Source of the DNA: Azospirillum thermophilum
Lineage (GTDB): Bacteria; Pseudomonadota; Alphaproteobacteria; Azospirillales; Azospirillaceae
Assembly (NCBI RefSeq): GCF_003130795.1
Contig: NZ_CP029352.1
Coordinates: forward strand, 1,032,001 to 1,096,000
Length of the DNA: 64,000 nucleotides
Reading direction: 5' to 3'
Positions 1 through 8,746 of this stretch are shown piece by piece. Below the pieces are notes generated by a model that worked only from the letters and a program-made list of their open reading frames with translations, ran no database searches and was not told the DNA's origin. The stretch's first letter is position 1, and every line of letters starts with the position of its first letter. A program made the position numbers and the translations under genes.

Positions 1-7
1 GCCGCCG

Positions 8-1048
8 ATGTCTCCGCCCCCCTCCCGCTCCAACGATTTCGCCCAGGCCTTCGCGGTCGCCCATGGGGAGGCCGGGCTAAACCGGGTGTCCGTCGCCCAC
101 ATCCTGCAGAGGATCGCCGCCGACCCCGCCTTCCTGTTCAGCGAGGAGCTGAAGCGCGGCGCCGGCCAATGTCCGTTCCATGCCGGCGGCGACGGTGCCG
201 CGGGCCAGCCGGCGGAGGGCGCGCCGCCGCAGGACGACGCCGACAAGATCGCGGTCAACACGCTGCTCGCCCTGCTGTTCGAACGGCTGCGCGACCATAT
301 CGCCCTGAAGCTGCCGCTGGGCGACAGCGGCTTCCCGCTTCTTCCCATCCCGCCGCGCTCGCCGCACGGGTTGGATCCGGCCGACCGCGCCGCGCTGGCG
401 GCGGCCCCGGCCGACGTCTTCTGCTCCGTCCTGCGCGACGCCACCTGCCATCTGCTCGACGGGCTGATCTCCAGCTGGGCCGCCGACCTGATCGCCGAGG
501 AGGAGGAGTTCCGCAACCAGGGCTCCGGCACCATCTCGCGCGATGCCGCGGCCAACTTCATGCTGCGGACCATCCTGGAGGAGTCGCCGCTCTACCAGCG
601 GGCCGGCTACGACATGCTGTCGATCACCAAGACCGGCAGCCACACCGCCATCCACATCTGCTGGGCGCTGGTGGAAGCGGCCCCCATGCTGAAGCCCGGG
701 CTGGACGCCGCCGCCTACGACGATCTGGTGCGGCGCAGCCTGAAGCACATCGTGCCGCTGTCGATGGCGAGCCTCGGCATGCTGGTCCATTACATGGAGG
801 CCAGCGGGATCGAGCCGCATGACGGTCTGGCGGTCCACCGGCTGCCGCCCGACCAGACCGCCTTCGTGCTGGACGAGTCCGGGCTGATCCGCCTGAACGC
901 CGAGCCGATCACCCGCTTCGCCAAGCCGGGCGAGCGTTTCTACACCGGCTGCCCGGCCTTCTACACCACCAACCTGATCAAGCTCTACCTCGACATCGTG
1001 GCGTCCATCGCCATGGATTACGGGGTCTACGACCGGCTGAAGGGGTAA
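8..1048 (+). CDS. Conserved hypothetical protein, first of a tandem paralogous pair
   Basis: A 346-residue protein that I do not recognise. It is clearly homologous to the next gene: both open with the same RSNDFA block and share the core YDMLSITKTGSHTA followed by a CW..LVEA stretch, a PGLDAAAYDDL..RRSLK block, and a C-terminal YTGCPAFY segment. This copy has an N-terminal insert around residues 50-75 rich in Gly, Ala and Pro, with one Cys (QCPFHAG). No signal peptide or membrane span is evident, so a cytoplasmic location is likely. The start at 8 fits the paralogue's N-terminus, but the upstream DNA is outside the window. Eight bases separate it from the next gene, so the two are probably co-transcribed. 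Confidence 0.85.
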   Translation: MSPPPSRSNDFAQAFAVAHGEAGLNRVSVAHILQRIAADPAFLFSEELKRGAGQCPFHAGGDGAAGQPAEGAPPQDDADKIAVNTLLALLFERLRDHIALKLPLGDSGFPLLPIPPRSPHGLDPADRAALAAAPADVFCSVLRDATCHLLDGLISSWAADLIAEEEEFRNQGSGTISRDAAANFMLRTILEESPLYQRAGYDMLSITKTGSHTAIHICWALVEAAPMLKPGLDAAAYDDLVRRSLKHIVPLSMASLGMLVHYMEASGIEPHDGLAVHRLPPDQTAFVLDESGLIRLNAEPITRFAKPGERFYTGCPAFYTTNLIKLYLDIVASIAMDYGVYDRLKG

Positions 1049-1056
1049 GCGGCGCC

Positions 1057-2049
1057 ATGGCCCGTTCCAACGATTTCGCGCTGACCTATCTCGCCGCGCA
1101 CGAGCAGGCGGGGATGACGCGCATCAACCTCGCCCCGATCCAGCACCGCATCGTCGAGGACCCCAACTACCTCTTCACGGAGGAGCTCCAGGCGCTGGCG
1201 GGCCATTGCCCGGCCCACGCCGACACCCGCAAGGAGGATTACGAGAAGGTCGCCATCAACACGCTGCTGGCCCTGCTCTACAACGACCTGCGCGACCACA
1301 TCGTCGGCCGCCTGCCGCTGGACGAGGACGGCCACCTGATCCTGCAGAATCCGCCGGATTCGCCGCATGGCGGGCTGGACGTCGCCGACCGCGCGGTGCT
1401 GGACGCCGCCCCGGCCGACCAGGTCGTCGCCCTGCTGCGCGACAGCGTGTGCCACCTGCTCGACGCCATCATCAAGGAATGGGCGATCAAGATCATGGTG
1501 GAGGAGGACCGCTGCCGGGCGGAGGGTGCGATCACCCTGCTCGCCGGTGCCAGCTTCGTCCTCGCCAACGCGCTGGAAAGCTCGGTACTGCACACGCCGT
1601 CGGGCTACGACATGCTGTCCATCACCAAGACCGGCAGCCACACGGCGCTGCATGTCTGCTGGAACCTGGTGGAGGCGACGCCGCTGCTGCGCCCCGGCCT
1701 GGATGCCGCCGCCTATGACGACCTCGCGCGGCGCAGCCTGAAGCAGGTCCTGCCGCTCGCCATGGGCAGCCTCGGCATGCTCTGCCAGTTCATGGCCGCC
1801 GGCAGGATCGAGGCGGACGACCATCAGGCGATCCACCCGCTGCGCCGCGACCAGTCCGCCTTCCTGTTCGACGAGGACAAGAACCTCGTCGTGCTGAACA
1901 GCGACCTGATCGAGCCGACCGCCATGCCCGGCGAGCGGCATTACACCGGCTGCCCCGCCTTCTACGCCAACAGCCTGATCAACGTGTACATGGAGATCGT
2001 CCTGGGCGTCGCCGCCCGCTACGGCATCTACAACCGCCTGCAGGGATGA
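1057..2049 (+). CDS. Conserved hypothetical protein, second of a tandem paralogous pair
   Basis: A 330-residue paralogue of the preceding gene, probably arising by tandem duplication. The conserved centre (YDMLSITKTGSHTA, then CWNLVEA and PGLDAAAYDDL) is nearly unchanged, as is the C-terminal YTGCPAFYANSLIN segment, while the regions around residues 45-70 and 250-290 differ. The Cys-containing GHCPAHA segment near residue 50 matches QCPFHAG of the first copy, so a Cys and a His there are conserved. The repeated conservation of Asp, His, Cys and Trp suggests a functional site, but no family could be named. The phosphatase gene follows directly, so the three may form one unit. Confidence 0.87.
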   Translation: MARSNDFALTYLAAHEQAGMTRINLAPIQHRIVEDPNYLFTEELQALAGHCPAHADTRKEDYEKVAINTLLALLYNDLRDHIVGRLPLDEDGHLILQNPPDSPHGGLDVADRAVLDAAPADQVVALLRDSVCHLLDAIIKEWAIKIMVEEDRCRAEGAITLLAGASFVLANALESSVLHTPSGYDMLSITKTGSHTALHVCWNLVEATPLLRPGLDAAAYDDLARRSLKQVLPLAMGSLGMLCQFMAAGRIEADDHQAIHPLRRDQSAFLFDEDKNLVVLNSDLIEPTAMPGERHYTGCPAFYANSLINVYMEIVLGVAARYGIYNRLQG

Positions 2050-2126
2050 GCGGATCCTCACGCTGCCGGCTTGACGCGCGGCGCGGGGTCCATATGTTGG
2101 CCCGGTTGCTGGAGGAAAGGGGCACC

Positions 2127-2846
2127 GTGGCCAAGAAGTGGTTCATCCGTCGTTACACCACCGCCATGGCGGACGGGATCAAGCGCGGCCGCGGCCGCAT
2201 GGTCTCGCGCTGGCAGCGGGCGCTCGGCCATTTCGAGGCGATCTTCATCGACCATGCCTGTTTCCGGCTGATCTACTCCAACACCTACCGCATCTCGCCC
2301 AATATGTTCCGGGCGAGCCAGCCGTCCCCCTCCCACATCGCGGCGGCGGCGCGGGCCGGGGTGAAGACGATCCTGAACCTGCGCGGCAGCCGCGACTGCG
2401 CCTCCTACATCCTGGAGGCCGAGGCCTGCCGTGCCCATGGGCTGACGCTGGTCGACTTCCCCGTCAACTCCCGCGACATGCCGAAGAAGGAAACCCTTCT
2501 GAAGGCGCGGGAGCTGTTCCGCAAGATGGAATACCCGGCGCTGATGCACTGCAAGTCGGGCGCCGACCGCGCCGGCTTCATGGCCGCCCTCTACATGTTC
2601 GTCCACGAAGGCCAGCCGCTGGAGGCCGCCGTCCGGCAGCTGTCCTGGAAATACGGCCACTTCAAGCAGGCGAAGACCGGCATCCTCGACTATTTCTTCG
2701 AGCTCTACGCCGCCTACAACGAGCGCCGCCCGACCCCCTTCTGGGATTGGGTGGAGCATGTCTACGACCCGGTGGAGGCCAAGGCCGGCTTCCGCTCGCG
2801 CGAGTGGGCGAACGTGGTGGTCGACCGCGTGTTGAGCCGGGAGTAG
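2127..2846 (+). CDS. Cysteine-dependent protein phosphatase (dual-specificity / tyrosine phosphatase-like)
   Basis: A 239-residue protein with the phosphatase P-loop HCKSGADRAG (Cys-x5-Arg) near residue 140, preceded by the FRASQPSP and GVKTILNLRG segments typical of Siw14-type and other small dual-specificity phosphatases. The nucleophile would be the Cys, with the Arg binding phosphate. The substrate is unknown and could be a phosphoprotein, a phosphoinositide-like molecule or an inositol pyrophosphate. The GTG start at 2127 is chosen because GGAGGAAAGG at 2111-2120 is an excellent ribosome-binding site; an in-frame ATG at 2046 overlapping the previous stop is possible but adds 27 residues of poor quality. 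It probably belongs to the same transcription unit as the two genes before it. Confidence 0.82.
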   Translation: MAKKWFIRRYTTAMADGIKRGRGRMVSRWQRALGHFEAIFIDHACFRLIYSNTYRISPNMFRASQPSPSHIAAAARAGVKTILNLRGSRDCASYILEAEACRAHGLTLVDFPVNSRDMPKKETLLKARELFRKMEYPALMHCKSGADRAGFMAALYMFVHEGQPLEAAVRQLSWKYGHFKQAKTGILDYFFELYAAYNERRPTPFWDWVEHVYDPVEAKAGFRSREWANVVVDRVLSRE

Positions 2847-2950
2847 AAGGTCACCACCCGGAAGGGGACCATCCGCAACGCGGACCGGGGTTCCGGCGTT
2901 GAAGCGGTCGTGGTTGCTGAACGCGTGAACCCGCGCGAGGAGGTCCCCCA

Positions 2951-3166
2951 ATGTCGCCGCAGCCGTCCCGCCTGCAGGCTTCCCCCGGCGAGACCGGACG
3001 CAAGGACAGCCCGTCCGTCGCCGATCTCGTCACCGATCCCGACAAGTTCGACCGCTGGCAGCGCGAGCGCGCGCATGAGGAGCGGCGGCAGGAGTCCGAC
3101 CGGACCGATCAGCGGACCGACGAGCGCGGCTCCGACCCGCGCGACCAGCCGCCCGACCGCGCCTGA
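2951..3166 (+). CDS. Small charged hypothetical protein
   Basis: A 71-residue, strongly hydrophilic protein. The middle (SVADLVTDPDKFDRWQRERA) resembles a short helix, and the C-terminal third is a low-complexity run of Arg, Asp, Glu and Gln. It has no Cys, no membrane segment and no recognisable domain. A good ribosome-binding site (GAGGAGG, about 2937-2943) precedes the ATG, which is the main reason for accepting it. It ends three bases before the convergent ABC transporter gene. Confidence 0.6.
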   Translation: MSPQPSRLQASPGETGRKDSPSVADLVTDPDKFDRWQRERAHEERRQESDRTDQRTDERGSDPRDQPPDRA

Positions 3167-3169
3167 CGG

Positions 3170-4966
3170 TCAGGCGCTCAGCGCCGCCTCGCCGTCCTCG
3201 CCGAACTGCAGGCGGCTGAGGCGGGCATAGGTGCCGTTGGCGGCGAGCAGGGCGTCGTGCGTGCCCTGCTCGACGATCCGGCCGCCCTCCATCACAACGA
3301 TCCGGTCGGCGTTTCGCACGGTGGCGAGGCGGTGGGCGATCACCAGCGTCGTCCGCCCCCTGGTCAGCCGCTCCAGCGCCCCCTGCACCAGCCGCTCCGA
3401 CTCGCTGTCGAGCGCCGAGGTCGCCTCGTCGAGCAGCAGGATCGGGGCGTTCTTCAGGAAGGCGCGGGCCAGCGCCAGCCGCTGCCGCTCGCCACCCGAC
3501 AGCTTGACGCCGCGGTCGCCGATGACGGTGTCGTAGCCCTCCGGCAGCTTCATGATGAAGTCGTGCGCCGCCGCCGACGTCGCGGCGGAGACGATGTCCT
3601 CCATCGGCGCGTCCAGCCGTCCGAAGGCGATGTTGGCGCGCACCGTGTCGTTGAACAGCACCGTGTCCTGGCTGACGATCGACACCGCACCGCGCAGGCT
3701 GCGCAGGGTCGCGCCGCGCACGTCCTGACCGTCGATCAGCACCTGCCCCGCCGCCGCGTCGTAGAGGCGGGGAATCAGGTTGAAGACGGTGGACTTGCCG
3801 GCGCCGCTGCGCCCGACCAGCGCCACGGTGGTGCCCGGCGCCACCTCCAGGTCGATGCCCTTCAGCGTCTCCGCCCCCGCCTCGTAGGCGAAGCGGACCC
3901 CGCGCAGCGCGACCGCCCCCGCCTCGACCGCCAGGGGCCGGGCGTCCGGCGCCTCCAGGATCTTCGGCTGCTCGTCCACCAGCTCGAAGATGCGCTGGGC
4001 GGCGGCCAGCCCCTCCTGCAGGGCGGCGTTCAGCGTGCCGATGGCGCGCACCGGCTGGGCCGCCATCAGCAGTGCGCCGACGAAGCCGGAGAAGGCGCCG
4101 ACCGACCCCTCCCCCATCGTCATGCGGTAGCCGGCGAAGGCGATGACGCCGGCCACGGCGATGCCGCCCAGCACCTCCATCATCGGGTCGATGCGCGAAC
4201 GGGCGCGCGTCGCCTTCATCGTCAGCTCGTAGTTCTCATGGAAGGCGGCGGCGGCGCGGGCGCGCTCGTAATCCTCCAGGCAGTAGGTCTTGACCATCCG
4301 GGCGCCCGACAGGCTCTCCGTCAGCAGCGAGGTCATGCTGCCGGTCTGCGCCTGGGTATCGCGGGAGACGCGGCGCAGCCGCTTGCCGATCCGCACGATC
4401 GGCACCGCCGCGATGGGGTAGATGACGAAGACGATCAGCGACAGCAGCCAGTCGAGGTAGAACATCGACCCGACCAGCGCGACCACGGTCAGGATGTCGC
4501 GCACCAGCCCGGTCAGCGTCCGCGACAGGGCGTTGCGGATGAAGTCCACGTCGTTGATGAAGCGCGAGGTCAGCGATCCGGTCGGCGCCCCGTGGAGCTG
4601 GGCGAGGTCGGAGCGCAGCAGATGGGCGAACATCGACAGCCGGACGTCGGCGATGATGCGCTGCACGATGTCGCTGGTCACCACCGTCTGGGCATAGAGC
4701 GACACGCCCTTCACCATCGTCACCAGCACGATCAGCGCCGGGATCGCCAGCACCATCGTCCGGTCCTGCGCGCCGAACATGGCGTAGGACTGGTCGATCA
4801 GCAGCGGATAGGCGCCGGTCGTCGCCGCGACGACCGCCATCAGCAGGAAGCACAGGGCGAGCTTGCCGCGGTAGGGCCGGATCCAGTCCCGCCACATGCG
4901 CAGCACCAGACGTTCGGTCGTCGCGTCCAGGCGCAACTGCCCGCCGGATGATTTCGTCGTCGCCAT
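3170..4966 (-). CDS. ABC exporter, fused membrane and ATPase domains (MsbA-like)
   Basis: A 598-residue half-transporter of the type I exporter class, acting as a dimer in the inner membrane. Residues about 30-320 form the six-helix membrane domain. The ATPase domain follows, with Walker A GRSGAGKST near residue 390, the signature LSGGERQRLALARA near 490, Walker B ILLLDEATSALD near 510 and the H-loop Ala-His-Arg about 30 residues later. The layout matches lipid A or lipid-linked exporters such as MsbA, but the substrate cannot be read from the sequence and multidrug export is equally possible. The ATG at 4966 is preferred over the adjoining GTG at 4969. The neighbours give no pathway clue. 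Confidence 0.9.
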   Translation of the reverse strand: MATTKSSGGQLRLDATTERLVLRMWRDWIRPYRGKLALCFLLMAVVAATTGAYPLLIDQSYAMFGAQDRTMVLAIPALIVLVTMVKGVSLYAQTVVTSDIVQRIIADVRLSMFAHLLRSDLAQLHGAPTGSLTSRFINDVDFIRNALSRTLTGLVRDILTVVALVGSMFYLDWLLSLIVFVIYPIAAVPIVRIGKRLRRVSRDTQAQTGSMTSLLTESLSGARMVKTYCLEDYERARAAAAFHENYELTMKATRARSRIDPMMEVLGGIAVAGVIAFAGYRMTMGEGSVGAFSGFVGALLMAAQPVRAIGTLNAALQEGLAAAQRIFELVDEQPKILEAPDARPLAVEAGAVALRGVRFAYEAGAETLKGIDLEVAPGTTVALVGRSGAGKSTVFNLIPRLYDAAAGQVLIDGQDVRGATLRSLRGAVSIVSQDTVLFNDTVRANIAFGRLDAPMEDIVSAATSAAAHDFIMKLPEGYDTVIGDRGVKLSGGERQRLALARAFLKNAPILLLDEATSALDSESERLVQGALERLTRGRTTLVIAHRLATVRNADRIVVMEGGRIVEQGTHDALLAANGTYARLSRLQFGEDGEAALSA

Positions 4967-5054
4967 CACACTCGTTCCAAAGGCCGTCGCCGCGAAGGCT
5001 TAGCCCATGGGCTCCCCCCTGTCCACCGGACCGGTCGCCCGCCCGGGAAATCGC

Positions 5055-7976
5055 TCACACCGCGGCCTGGAGCTGCTGCTCCACCGCCATGCACAGCTCG
5101 CGCGGGGTGACCGGCTTGTGGATCACCGGCAGCCCGTGGGCGGCGGCGTCGAGCAGGCAGTCGGTGCCGGTCTCGCCGGTCAGGATCACGCCGGGCACCT
5201 CCGGACCGTAGCGCTCGCGGACCTTGCGGATGACCTCGGTCCCCACCCGCCCCTCGCGCAGGCGGTAGTCGGCGATGACGATGTCCGGCCGGCGCGCCTG
5301 CGCCCTCAGCCGTTCCATCGCCTGATCCGCGCCGTCGGCGGCCAGTACGGTGTAGCCCCACTCGCTGAGAACCGTGCGCAGCCCCATCAGGACGATGGCG
5401 TCGTCGTCGACCAGCACGGCCAGCCGCCCCCGTCCGTCCGGCCGCAGCGGCTCGGCCACGGCGGCCGGCATCGCCTTCTGCCCCACCGGGACCAGCACGC
5501 GGAAGGCGGAGCCGCGGCCGTGGATCGAGCGCACCTCCACCGGATGGCCGAGCAGATGCGACAGCCGCCGCACGATGGCGAGCCCCAGCCCCAGCCCCTG
5601 GGTGCGGTCGCGCTCCGGATTGCCGACCTGGTGGAACTCCTCGAAGATGCGCTCCAGATGGTCGGGCGGGATGCCGATGCCGGTGTCCTGCACCTCGATC
5701 GCCACCCGCTCCCCCTCGTGCCGGCAGCGCAGCCGGACGGTGCCGCTGTCGGTGTAGCGGATGGCGTTCTCCACCAGATTGCGCACCAGCCGGCCGAGCA
5801 GCAGCCGGTCGCTGCGCACCGGCACCTCGCACCCCTCGACCCGCCACAGCAGCCCCTTCTCGGCGGCGAGCGGCGCATAGGCGGCGTCGATGGAGTCCAG
5901 TATCTCGGAGACCGCGAAATCCTCCATCGTCGGCGTCACCGCTCCGGCATCGAGCCGGGAGACGTCCAGCAGGCTTTCGAGCAGTTCCTTCATCGCGTCC
6001 AGCCCCTGGTGCAGGTGGCGGAGCTGCTCGCGCCCCGCCGCGGAGCGCACATGCGGGTCGAGCGAGGCGGAGAAGAAGAACAGCGACTGCAAGGGCTGGC
6101 GCAGGTCGTGGCTGGCGGCGGCGAGGAACTTCGACTTGGCGAGATTGGCCCGCTCGGCCTCATCCTTGGCCGAGCGCAGCTCCTGCTCCATCGCCTTGCG
6201 CTCGGTGATGTCCTCGACGATGGCGATGCGCCCGATCTCGTCGGTCGCCCCGACCACGACGCGCGAGGAGGTCACCCGCACCCACACCACCTGCCCGTCG
6301 CGCCGGCGGTAGCGCTTCTCGATGGCATAGCTCGGGATCTCGCCGGCCGTCAGCCGGTCGAGCAGCGCCTGTTCCGCCTGCAGGTCATCCGGGTCGGTCA
6401 GGTCGAGGAAACTCATGCCGAGAAGCTCGTCCCGCCGATAACCGAGGATGGCGCAGAGCTTGGCGTTGACGTCGAGATAGCGGCCGGCCGGGTCCAGCCG
6501 CTCGATGCCCACGGCGGCCAGTTCGAAGATGGCGCGGAAGCGCTCCTCGCTGCGCCGGCGGGCGGCCTCGGCCTGGCGCAGCTCCGTGATGTCCTGGAAG
6601 AACACCGCCAGCCCGTCGCGCGACGGGAAGGCGCGCACCGCGTACCAGGCGGACTGCGGCGGGTAGAAGGCTTCGAACGAAACGGTGGCCATGCCCTGCA
6701 CGGCGCGGCGGAACTGCTCGGCGAAGACGGACCTGCCGGCGCCGGGAAAGGTCTCCTCCAGCCGGTGGCCAGTGAGGTCGTGCCCGTCGCCCAGCAGCTC
6801 CCGCGCCCGGTCGTTCATGAAGGTGACCTTCCAGTCGCGGTCCACCTCGAACACCCCGTCGGTGGTGCTCGACAGCACGGCGGCGGCGCGATGGGCCAGA
6901 GCGTTGGCCTCGTCCCTCAGCGCGGCCTGGCGCTGCAGCGCCTCGGCCATGCCGTCGAAGGCGCGGCCGATCGTGCCGATCTCCGACCGCTCGCCGGCAA
7001 GGCCGGTGCGCGCCGACAGGTCGCCGCCGCGCCAGCGCAGCGCCGCCTCCACCAGCGCCGCGGCCGGCCGGCGCAGGAAGCGGTTGCCGCCCCACCAGGC
7101 GGCGGCCAGCGTCGCGGCCGCCACCACGGCGATGACCGCCAGCGCGCTGACCATCGCATCCTCGATCGGCCCCATGGCGTGCGCGCGCCCGACCGACACG
7201 GCCACCCCCAGCCCCGGAATGCCGCCGACGAAGGGAACCACGCCGAACAGCCGGGCCTGCCCGTCCGCCGGCGCCCATTCCGCGACGAAGGGATCCCGGC
7301 CGGCGGTCAGCGCCTCGAACTGCCCGTCCGGCAGGGGGCGGCCGATCTCGCGCGGCGCTTCCGGGATGCGGGCAACCACCGTGCCCCGGCGGTCGAACAG
7401 CATCACCACCGTATCCGGCGGCAGCGGCCGCTGGGCCAGCAGGCGCGTCAGCCACGCAAGGTCGATCAGCGCCGTCACCACGCCGGTGACCGCTCCCCCC
7501 TCGTCCTGCACGGCGAGCGCCATCGGCAGCACGGAGCGGCCGCCGGGCCGCGTGTCGATCGTCTCGCCGACGACGAAGCCGCCCCCGGCGATGGCGTCGC
7601 GCACATGCTGGCGGTCACCGACCGGCATGCCGACCGTCTCGTGATCGCTCGAACAGCGCAGGTCGCCGGCCCGGTCGGTGACGCCGATCCGCAGGAAGGG
7701 CGGCAGGCCCGGCCGCAGCCGGTCGAGATAGGCCTGGCACTCCCGCACGCGCCCCTCCTGCACGACGGCGGCCTGCGAGATGCCGAACAGGATCTGCCGG
7801 ATGCCCTCCACCAGCCGCTCCTGCTCGCCGGCGAACAGGCCGGCAAGGCGCAGCAGCCCCTCCCGCACATCGGCCTCACGGGCTGCGCGGAGCTGGATCT
7901 CGTTGTGGATCTCGATGACCGCCGCAGGCACAAGAGCCAGAAAGACGAGCAGCAGCAGACGGTGAAGCAGACTCAT
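5055..7976 (-). CDS. Membrane-bound hybrid sensor histidine kinase with two PAS domains and a receiver
   Basis: A 973-residue hybrid kinase. In order: a first membrane helix (residues about 5-22); a periplasmic sensing region to about 270 that looks like a double-Cache domain; a second helix about 274-296; a HAMP linker; PAS domains at about 360-470 and 480-600; the phosphoacceptor box SHDLRQPLQ near 622; an ATPase domain with N-box NLVENAIRYTD and G-boxes DTGIGIP and GLGLGLAIV (about 715-825); and a C-terminal receiver (about 850-970) with phosphoacceptor Asp in IADYRL and the Lys of HKP. The unmerged receiver suggests phosphorelay to another protein or self-attenuation. No partner response regulator lies next to it, so the output is unknown. 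Confidence 0.93.
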   Translation of the reverse strand: MSLLHRLLLLVFLALVPAAVIEIHNEIQLRAAREADVREGLLRLAGLFAGEQERLVEGIRQILFGISQAAVVQEGRVRECQAYLDRLRPGLPPFLRIGVTDRAGDLRCSSDHETVGMPVGDRQHVRDAIAGGGFVVGETIDTRPGGRSVLPMALAVQDEGGAVTGVVTALIDLAWLTRLLAQRPLPPDTVVMLFDRRGTVVARIPEAPREIGRPLPDGQFEALTAGRDPFVAEWAPADGQARLFGVVPFVGGIPGLGVAVSVGRAHAMGPIEDAMVSALAVIAVVAAATLAAAWWGGNRFLRRPAAALVEAALRWRGGDLSARTGLAGERSEIGTIGRAFDGMAEALQRQAALRDEANALAHRAAAVLSSTTDGVFEVDRDWKVTFMNDRARELLGDGHDLTGHRLEETFPGAGRSVFAEQFRRAVQGMATVSFEAFYPPQSAWYAVRAFPSRDGLAVFFQDITELRQAEAARRRSEERFRAIFELAAVGIERLDPAGRYLDVNAKLCAILGYRRDELLGMSFLDLTDPDDLQAEQALLDRLTAGEIPSYAIEKRYRRRDGQVVWVRVTSSRVVVGATDEIGRIAIVEDITERKAMEQELRSAKDEAERANLAKSKFLAAASHDLRQPLQSLFFFSASLDPHVRSAAGREQLRHLHQGLDAMKELLESLLDVSRLDAGAVTPTMEDFAVSEILDSIDAAYAPLAAEKGLLWRVEGCEVPVRSDRLLLGRLVRNLVENAIRYTDSGTVRLRCRHEGERVAIEVQDTGIGIPPDHLERIFEEFHQVGNPERDRTQGLGLGLAIVRRLSHLLGHPVEVRSIHGRGSAFRVLVPVGQKAMPAAVAEPLRPDGRGRLAVLVDDDAIVLMGLRTVLSEWGYTVLAADGADQAMERLRAQARRPDIVIADYRLREGRVGTEVIRKVRERYGPEVPGVILTGETGTDCLLDAAAHGLPVIHKPVTPRELCMAVEQQLQAAV

Positions 7977-8150
7977 TCAATGTCGCTTTCACAGCGGCAT
8001 CGCAGCCGACCCCGGAACTGACCGAGCCGGATCTCCGTCACGCGGTATCGGTGCGCAGTGGGCGATAACAGTTAACGTTCATTAACCATACCAGCGTCGA
8101 GCGACGCAAGCTTTTGCACGGCTTCCTCCAACAGGGCAGGTCCGGGCAAA

Positions 8151-8190
8151 AGGAAAGCCCCGGCCGCCATTGGCGATCCGGGGCTTTCCT
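8151..8190 (-). terminator. Rho-independent terminator after the DUF1127 gene
   Basis: Perfect 13-bp arms, AGGAAAGCCCCGG at 8151-8163 and CCGGGGCTTTCCT at 8178-8190, with a 14-nt loop. Read on the minus strand it lies about 45 nt after the DUF1127 stop and is followed by TTTTGCCC. It separates that gene from the sensor kinase. Confidence 0.75.
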
Positions 8191-8234
8191 GTGCCCGCCT
8201 GAACAGACGGGCCGACGGTCCTGCCGGCGGGGCG

Positions 8235-8453
8235 TCAGCCGACGCGGCCGTAGCGCACCGCATTGTGAACGTCGCCGCGGGTCAGGCCGATGTCCGCCAG
8301 TTCGGTATCGGACATGCCCAGCAGTTCCTGCTCGGCGCGCATCAGGTTGATCCGGGCCTTCACCCAGTCGACGATCCGGGCGAACACCGTCTTGCGGTTT
8401 GCAGAGGTGGCAAACAGTTCACCACGCACCTGATGAACGGAAGAATAGCTCAT
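8235..8453 (-). CDS. DUF1127 family small protein
   Basis: A 72-residue protein whose C-terminal half matches the DUF1127 (YjiS-like) pattern: an amphipathic helix, then MSDTELADIGLTRGD and a basic tail ending R-Y-G-R. Proteins of this family in Alphaproteobacteria are small, Arg-rich and often stress- or phosphate-responsive; some interact with RNA or influence small-RNA turnover, but no role can be assigned here. The ATG at 8453 is chosen because TGGAG sits 7-8 nt upstream; an in-frame GTG at 8465 overlaps that site. A strong terminator follows, so it is monocistronic. Confidence 0.82.
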   Translation of the reverse strand: MSYSSVHQVRGELFATSANRKTVFARIVDWVKARINLMRAEQELLGMSDTELADIGLTRGDVHNAVRYGRVG

Positions 8454-8647
8454 TGTTGGCTCCACAAATCATGTGCTCTTGTCTTGCGCGGTTACTTGGC
8501 ATGCTGCATTTGCGAAATCAACGAACACAGGACTGCGGGGCCAACGGGCCAGATCTGCGCGGATTCGATAGAACATATGTGTGCCGACAGGCACTCTGTT
8601 AACGCCTGACATTGCCGGCCGCCGGCACGGTCGCGCAACAAATGAAA

Positions 8648-8727
8648 AGGCCCCCGTTCCGGGCTGTCCGGGAAAGGGGCCTGTCACGTCGGAGGCGGTC
8701 CGGACGGGGGAGTGAAACCGTCCGGAC
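8648..8727 (-). terminator. Two hairpins after prpE
   Basis: Two stem-loops lie just downstream of prpE (minus strand). The first reached has perfect 10-bp arms, GTCCGGACGG at 8698-8707 and CCGTCCGGAC at 8718-8727. The second pairs AGGCCCC at 8648-8654 with GGGGCCT at 8676-8682, extended by a partly paired inner stem, and is followed on the minus strand by TTTTCATT, so it is the likely terminator. Confidence 0.65.
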
Positions 8728-8746
8728 GCCACCATCCGCCCGGGCT

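Noticed and set aside
5007..8021. A 1004-codon open frame on the plus strand opposite the hybrid histidine kinase
   Set aside because: Composition is that of an antisense shadow in GC-rich DNA (His, Arg, Asp, Gly, Val runs), with no domain, while the minus strand encodes a full kinase with all motifs.
8072..8263. A 63-codon open frame on the minus strand over the DUF1127 terminator
   Set aside because: It spans the terminator hairpin, overlaps the end of the DUF1127 gene and lacks a ribosome-binding site.
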